A DNA stretch of 64,000 bases from Muricea muricata (Eukaryota > Cnidaria > Anthozoa > Malacalcyonacea > Plexauridae): positions 1,203,001 through 1,267,000 of the forward strand of contig OY979731.1 in NCBI GenBank assembly GCA_963855995.1, in the 5' to 3' direction. The notes under the pieces are model-generated. The model ran no database searches. It saw only the letters and a list, made by a program, of their open reading frames with translations, and had not been told where the DNA came from. Position 1 is the stretch's first letter, and each line of letters starts with the position of its first letter. Shown here in pieces: positions 57,800 through 64,000 of the stretch. A program made the position numbers and the translations under genes.

Positions 57800-60160
57800 A
57801 GTCTTCAATCTTACAATAGCCTTTATTGGACCAAGAAATCAAGCGACATAAAGAGCCGGTATTTTACTTCCTACGTTATTTGAACTTATTGAGATTTTAT
57901 GAATAGCATTCCCAAGTGTTTTTCCCCATTTCCTAAAAATGAAGTTGTTTCCTCTTTCGCAAGGAAGTGGGAGTTTAAAAGTGGACGCACCCGCTTGCGA
58001 GTTTTATGTTAATTTTATTGTTGTAAGCGCATACGTGATTTATGTTTCCTCAGTATAAGAGGACCGACATTGGCTGCCTTTAAAAAGGCATATCTTTACG
58101 AGACGATAAGTCAAATAGGACAATAAATCATTGGCTCGCTGGCAGAGCCGCAATTGACAATGTTTTGTAAGTCCTTATATGAATTTAGCTGGGATACTCA
58201 GTATTATAACAAACCTCGGGAATTCTAAACTACTTTTAATGCATGTTGGGTACATGTGTAATTGATGTGTATGTGAGAATTTTTACATGATAAATGCATG
58301 ATCATACAACCAAAGGACTAAAGCAATAATGAAAATATCAGACATGACACTCAGATACTGTACATGTAAATGATGCGACAGATAGTGACAAAAGTTTGGT
58401 TCTCTAGTCATGGCCACAGTCACTGAATCGCATATATGCCCATGTATAGCAACCGAATTTATTTGTTCAATCTACCTATTTGGCCACCGCATGTAGCATG
58501 TGCGTTTAACGTCAAAAATATAAAACAAGTTTGTACATTGAATAATAAAGCAACTGATTTTTTTTAACTGAGACGAAAACTAATAATGCTTTCGAACCTT
58601 CTGCCATATGTATTTTTAGGTATATGAAAAGGACAATTATAAATAAAACTAAATATTTATTCGATAAAAGCACAATAGATCATCACGAAACTGATATATC
58701 TTTGTCTGTGCTTCTGCAGTACTTTCCAGGAAACTTTTTGCAACACGAAAAATCAGCCTGCTTTCTGAAAAGGACACTGCATAGCAAAAGAACCTTCGCA
58801 GTAATATACCATATATCAATCATTAAATCATCTAGAGTTTAATTAACTATAATTAGTTGATTGCTAGCATATGTGATGTGGCTTGCTGTGAAAGTGAAAA
58901 GGTCATTTCCCATTTACAATAACATTTGATTGATTTCATCTCATACATGGGTGGTACAACATAAACGCAGCATATGGTAATAAATAGCCTGCGCTAATGA
59001 TAATACTTAGCCTTTGCTAACATAACATTGCGTGTGCTATTGCGTCGGATATGCAGGGCAAGCTTGTGGGTGGTGTTGCCTGATGATGGTAACACAACTG
59101 ATGTAGGTTATTTGTGATTGTGACCTTGTGATCTACAGCTAGGCTCTTTATTTACGCGTTTTTCTCCAAAGCAAAACTGGTGCTCTGATTAATATGTCTA
59201 GTTCCATGTAAAATCGCAAAGGATTGATGCGGTTAATGCCAAATAATGGAAAGTTCGAACAAGCCCTATAATATCAGTGGTCCGTACTCTCATTGCTTTG
59301 CGTTGCCCACTCTTGTATATCTTAGAAGGCAGAGCCAGGGCCATGAACTGAAGCATTATTTGGGAGGAGGTGTACATTCATATATTCGTGTTCTGCTCTA
59401 CCAACTCCTTTAAAATCAACCCTAAACCTCGGCCCAAACAACAACTGATTTCAGAAGAATTCATCGGTCAGAAACCCTGAACTCTGTAGCTATGCCCTTT
59501 GTACTTACTATTTTAACTTCATTTCAATACAAGTATTGAACCAAAAATTGTACAATTTTACGTACAATGTTATAGTACACTAGCTACCTCATCAGAGCGC
59601 AGCATCGGAACTGCTGGGCGGTACAGAGCGCCTTTTCACCCAAATGCCACTATTAGATCTAAAATTGTATTTAAATACACGTGCGAATAGTCTAACAGAA
59701 AAATCTAAACTAGCAATATTGACCATTGTTCATTTCCAACGAGGTGCCAAAAAAAAACAGACAGGTCACTCGCCTGTAAAATATAAAGGCCGCTATGCCT
59801 ACGATGTTATTACGTGATCTTTTGTCACCAACCTGTTAGCTTGAAGTTCTCACGGGATTTATGCAAATGAGTTTCCAATCCACTATTTAGCGTGTATTGC
59901 GCGATTTCTATGCTTGTGTAGTTCCCAGTAGTTCGGAATCTTCCAATAGATGTACTATGGACGTTGTTTGTTGATCTTCAATGCTGTTGCTTGCTGCCAA
60001 CTGGAAATAAAATCAAATTTGGTCGGCATGTTGCTGTTGACATAGGCACATAAACGGAAAATTAACAGACACATAATGCAAGGTTATAATAACTTGGCAT
60101 TGCTCTGCTCAGTGGGGGTTTAAGTTTTTATGGTACTTATTAAGTATAGCCTGGTCTTCA
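57800..60160. other. Stretch with nothing recognisable
   Basis: About 2.4 kb of AT-rich sequence. A 72-codon ORF (58624-58842) has no splice or start context worth calling. I see no tRNA, repeat array or clear inverted repeat. Confidence 0.4.
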
Positions 60161-60164
60161 TACA

Positions 60165-60340
60165 ACCCATTTCAGCCTTAGAATACTACCGACACTAGAC
60201 CACCATGTTTGAGACATCTTTTCAGGTAGTTCAGGCACAAACCACGACAGCTTATTGTAGAATACTACCTACACTAGACCACCACGTTTGAGATATCTTT
60301 TTCAGTCAGTTCAGACACAAACCATGACAGCTTAGGGTTA
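60165..60340 (+). repeat. Two-copy tandem repeat of about 85 bp
   Basis: AGAATACTACCGACACTAGA, CCACCATGTTTGAGACATCT and CAGGCACAAACCACGACAGC occur twice with a few differences (GAATACTACCTACACTAGAC, CAGACACAAACCATGACAGC). Non-coding. Confidence 0.7.
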
Positions 60341-60602
60341 AACCTATAGCCAGGGTGATTACCAAAGTCATATGTCTTGCAATTTGTCGTATTAACATTG
60401 TACCGTGTTTTCTTTGTAAAGTTTTCGACATGTAAATAAAGTACTTCTTTCGAGTGCTAGTTGAAGTGTTGAGTGATTTCTTGAAATAAAAACATTGCTA
60501 TTTTTGTTTCAAGTGTCACATTTCATATTTTTCTCCGTCCCTAAATCTTTTACATAAGTGTTTCTCTAACTTGCTTTATTTGTAATCTATTGCGCTGATA
60601 CG

Positions 60603-60785
60603 TTTTAGACTGTTCTTCGTAGAAGTCCAACATTAACAAAACTAACTTTATTTATAATAGTCAGCTCTATCACTTCTAAACTTTTTTTCCTAGATGCCCA
60701 ATAAGGATCACGTACCTCTTATTGAATAGTTTACAGAGAGAAACCTAAATTAACTTCGTTTATACTAGATTGCTCTATCACATCT
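60603..60785 (+). repeat. 114-bp tandem repeat family, array 7 (decayed)
   Basis: Weak units recognised by CTATCACTTCTAAACTTTTT, CCTAGATGCCCAATAAGGAT and AGAGAAACCTAAATTAAC. This is the most diverged array of the family in the window. Confidence 0.6.
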
Positions 60786-61329
60786 GTTTTACCGAAATGA
60801 AAGCCAAACACACTAACCACTGCGCCAAATTACCATGCAAGGTAATTGAACAAACTTGACAAAGAACATACTGTTACACCAATTGGTAATCAAAACACAC
60901 GCCTAACTTATCAATTGTACAATTAATCAGAAATTTATTAATCTCTGCATCTGTATACGAAGCAATAGATTGTTACCGCAGGGGGGACAGCCACAGTGCA
61001 GACATTATTGAATGAGATTTTAAAGCAATACACAATATACACTTGTGTTTTGTTTTGAAATAATTGTTAATTTCTTCTGTCAAGTTGGAAATAATCATTT
61101 GACTGATGGATTTGCTTCTGAACGCATGTTGTAAAAGTGATTAATTTGTCGGCTTATATAAAGCATTGTTTCAAGTGAACTGATATATCAATATCATTCT
61201 AGATTGTTTTTGTAAGGTTGTATTGATAGCATGCGTGGGAAATATTTCAATGAAGCTTGAACTATTATGTTTTATTCTATGCAGTGGAATGAATAATTAA
61301 TAATGTAACTAGCCTGTTAAGGGAAACTT

Positions 61330-61712
61330 ATCAGGATGAACAGTTTAGAACTGATAGAGCTTTAGTTTAGCTTTCCTCCTGTATTAACACTGAATCAACA
61401 AGAGATTATTTTTACTGGACCTCTAGGAAGAACAATTTAGAACTTATTGAGCTATCTAGTATAAATAAAGTTTGTTTAGTTTAGGTTTTTTCCTGTAGTA
61501 ACAATGGATCAAAAGAGATGATCCTTACTGGACCTCAAGGAAGAACAGTTTAGAACTGATAAAGCTATCCAGTATAAAGTTAGTTTAGTTTAGGTTTCCT
61601 CCTGTAGTAACAATGGATCAATAAGAGATGAACCTTATTGGACCACAAGGAAGAACAGTTTAGAACTGATAGAGCTAGCCAGTATAAATAAAGTTAGTTT
61701 AGTTTCACCATA
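61330..61712 (-). repeat. 114-bp tandem repeat family, array 8 (inverted)
   Basis: About three and a half units in reverse orientation (GAACAGTTTAGAACTGATAG, GTTTAGGTTTCCTCCTGTAG, AACAATGGATCAATAAGAGA). Some units carry internal deletions. Confidence 0.82.
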
Positions 61713-62127
61713 GGTTTCACAATACATTTTGACCTTTTAATCTCACAGGGAGTGGAGTGGTGTGGTGGTCGAGCAATGTTTTGCAAGCCAATGCTGCGAG
61801 GTATTAAAGAGATCTAGGTTGGCGTGCACACAGGAGGTAGGACAGTCCAATAAAGATTAGTGATTTGATAATATCCAGTGTGTAGACATGCTAGCTATAA
61901 ATAACTAAACTCACCGAGGGCAAGCAAGTATTTAATAATGTCAATCTTCTATGTTCAAATATTGAATCGAGTTCTCAAAAGGTGTTTGCAATTGAATTCA
62001 GACGTTGTTTACTTTTTAGCTTGCATTAATTAGTTCACCATACTAGGATATATACAAAGCCTTAATAGATTCTATAGCCCAACTTGAAAGACGTTTATAA
62101 GAATCAGATAGTTAATTTTTACAATTT

Positions 62128-62268
62128 GAACCCAGCCTGTCAACATTCCCTGTGCGAGGAAACCAGAGTACCTGGAGAAAACCCACGACTTTCAGCAGAG
62201 CGTTGACATAAGTCCATGAGTCTGAAGTGAGGACCAAACCCACGATCTCAGAGGCGCTTGCTCTGATG
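62128..62268 (-). mobile_element. tRNA-related SINE, family 1, truncated copy 5
   Basis: AACCCAGCCTGTCAACATTC, GGAGAAAACCCACGACTTTC and CAAACCCACGATCTCAGAGG match the family on the minus strand. The tail half is missing. Confidence 0.55.
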
Positions 62269-62876
62269 ATTGCTGAACAGAAGCCGATGAACAAGTCGTT
62301 AAATTGCAATCGTATCAATAAAACCATACCTTAACTTTACCAGTGTCGGAAATTCAGTCAAAAGCACGCACAAAAACATAGGATGTTTCACTACCAGAAA
62401 CGATATGAAGAGAATTCGACGTCTTAAGCTGAAACGCTCTTGGACGAAAGGAATTCTGTTCTATCATTTCACGGGTAGTATAGGTTCTATGTTTTTGTGT
62501 GCCTTTATACTGTATCAGTTTAAAATGGAAACTGTATTTCTAACCAAAACTCTACGTGCTTAATCAAATAACTACAGCTGCTGCTGTGTACAGCTTATTT
62601 TGCATTTCTCGCCAAATAAACCAACAAATGTGTCACCATTTCTTAAACCTACGACAATCTACCGATCAGTTGCTTTTACGAGTGCAATAATGCCAAGAAA
62701 ATTGTTCAAGTGTAGCATATAAGCCCACAGAGGGCGGGTAGGTGTGGTCGAACTAAATTCATTATACCTGTCTTTATTATCAGAATCCTATCAATGTTAA
62801 TAATTCTTTGACAAAACGTTCAACAAAATGTCAAATGCTTTGGTAACAAAATCGTCATAGCAAGCGCTTTAATTTT

Positions 62877-63018
62877 CCTCTGAGATCGTGGGTTTGATCC
62901 TCACTTCAGACTCGTGACACTTATGTGAAAAGAGTTAGTCAACGCTCTGTCGAAAGTCGTGGGTTTTCTCCAGGTCCTCTGGTTTCCTCCCACAGGGAAT
63001 GTTGACAGGCTGGGTTAA
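62877..63018 (+). mobile_element. tRNA-related SINE, family 1, truncated copy 6
   Basis: TCCTCTGAGATCGTGGGTTT, GATCCTCACTTCAGACTCGT, GTCAACGCTCTGTCGAAAGT and TGTTGACAGGCTGGGTT on the plus strand. It ends at almost the same internal point as the copy at 62128, so both may come from one truncated source. Confidence 0.55.
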
Positions 63019-64000
63019 AATTATAAAACTTTTCACCATCGAAACTTCTCAATTTGTTTGTGAAATGTGTTCAACCGTTCGTCTAGTTCAGATGGCGAAT
63101 TGAAAAATATAATAAGCACAAACTTACAATGTACAATCCAGAATATTCTCATTTTTGACTAAATTTTTTTGAAAGTATAAGATGTTAAACCTTACGTGTC
63201 CACAGATGATTATACTTTTAATGTTCATTGTTGCAATATGATACTTTAAAGCAAAACTTAAACTGAAACAATAACAGTATAAACCACGATCTAAGCTTTA
63301 TACGTTTTCAAGCGCAGGAAATCGGACAACGTGCTCGACTCTGTGTGTGATAAGTCTATTCAGGAAACTGTGCTATAAGCATCTGCTGTGTACACGAGAT
63401 CTCCACTAAGAAATTAACCTTACATCCGGAAACTTTTATAAATAAGCACTTCATAACATAAGCCGTTCATGTATACATCGTTCATGAAAGCTACAACAAC
63501 AACATGCATGCCGTGAAAAACATAAACTGTAAGCTAGAAACATCCAGTCGTGCATACACGCAACAACAATAAGTTATGTATTTCGAAAGAAAAGAACAAG
63601 TTTTTAGCATGTATTTTGTTTTTATATGTTTCGTCACACTCACAGCATGTCTATGGGAAGATTGGCACAGCACATGGCTTCATTAACAAATTGTATTTGC
63701 TCTCGCAGTGTTTCATTCCGTTCAAATTTGTTAAATTTTCTTTTATGGCCGCGAGTTTCGTTTTATTTGATACAGCCTCTTTTTACAGCTAGGATTGCAC
63801 GAGCACATTTTTGCGAAGAGTTTTATCAGCGATTTCATGTGCATGACAGGCATTTGCTGAAAACTAATCTGCCAGTTTTTCTGAGGCGAAGAAAGAATGC
63901 CAGTTTTTTTACATACAGTAAACTTTTAGATATACATGTTTTTAATGATGTCGCTTCTGACAGCATACCGTCATATTCAATTTCTAACCTTTGAAACAAT
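63019..64000. other. Right edge, no supported gene
   Basis: ORFs of 60-122 codons at 63491-63994 overlap on both strands and show no family motif, splice logic or signal sequence that I can defend. AT-rich non-coding sequence is the simplest reading. Confidence 0.35.

Overview
This is a eukaryotic, AT-rich, intron-rich window, most likely from a cnidarian (hexacoral or sea-anemone type). The reasons are animal-specific genes (a FAM13-type RhoGAP protein and an ephrin), short metazoan exons with GT-AG introns, and a dense load of short inverted-repeat elements, tRNA-derived SINEs and intronic minisatellites. One inverted-repeat family, built around GGATAGCGCTATCC-like termini, resembles elements I recall from anthozoan genomes. 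The taxon is inferred, not proven.

Left edge (1-760): the last two coding exons of a plus-strand gene entering from outside, with a lysine-rich C-terminus I do not recognise. Then 2826-25931 (+) holds an apparently complete FAM13-like gene: 42 coding exons that I joined by splice sites and reading phase into one 1144-residue frame. It has an N-terminal RhoGAP domain with its arginine finger, a long proline/serine-rich middle, and a C-terminal region containing three related charged helical modules. Its introns carry most of the repeats in the left half.

Centre (28703-35591, -): a four-exon gene of 1165 residues. It joins a DUF294/GlnD-like nucleotidyltransferase domain and its probable substrate-binding domain to an N-terminal TPR-like segment and a long C-terminal TPR array. 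One exon contains a perfect in-frame 48-bp tandem duplication. Diverged copies of two non-coding blocks lie on both sides of the gene, suggesting it sits in a former tandem array.

Right of centre (39323-41624, -): four consecutive exons of a transmembrane ephrin with an unusual TSP1-like segment between the ephrin domain and the membrane helix. The signal-peptide exon was not found. An ATG/CAT triplet array nearly fills one of its introns. Further right, 47567-52755 (-) has three phase-compatible exons of an unrecognised protein plus one that does not fit in phase. From about 52.8 kb to the end I see no supportable gene, only repeats.

The protein-coding genes appear functionally unrelated: Rho-GTPase regulation, a nucleotidyltransferase-TPR protein, and ephrin signalling. 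The most unusual gene is the nucleotidyltransferase-TPR protein. The most unusual non-coding signals are repeat units reused in several introns of the same gene and a six-copy CACGTG array. No computation or database search was run; every call is from reading the sequence.
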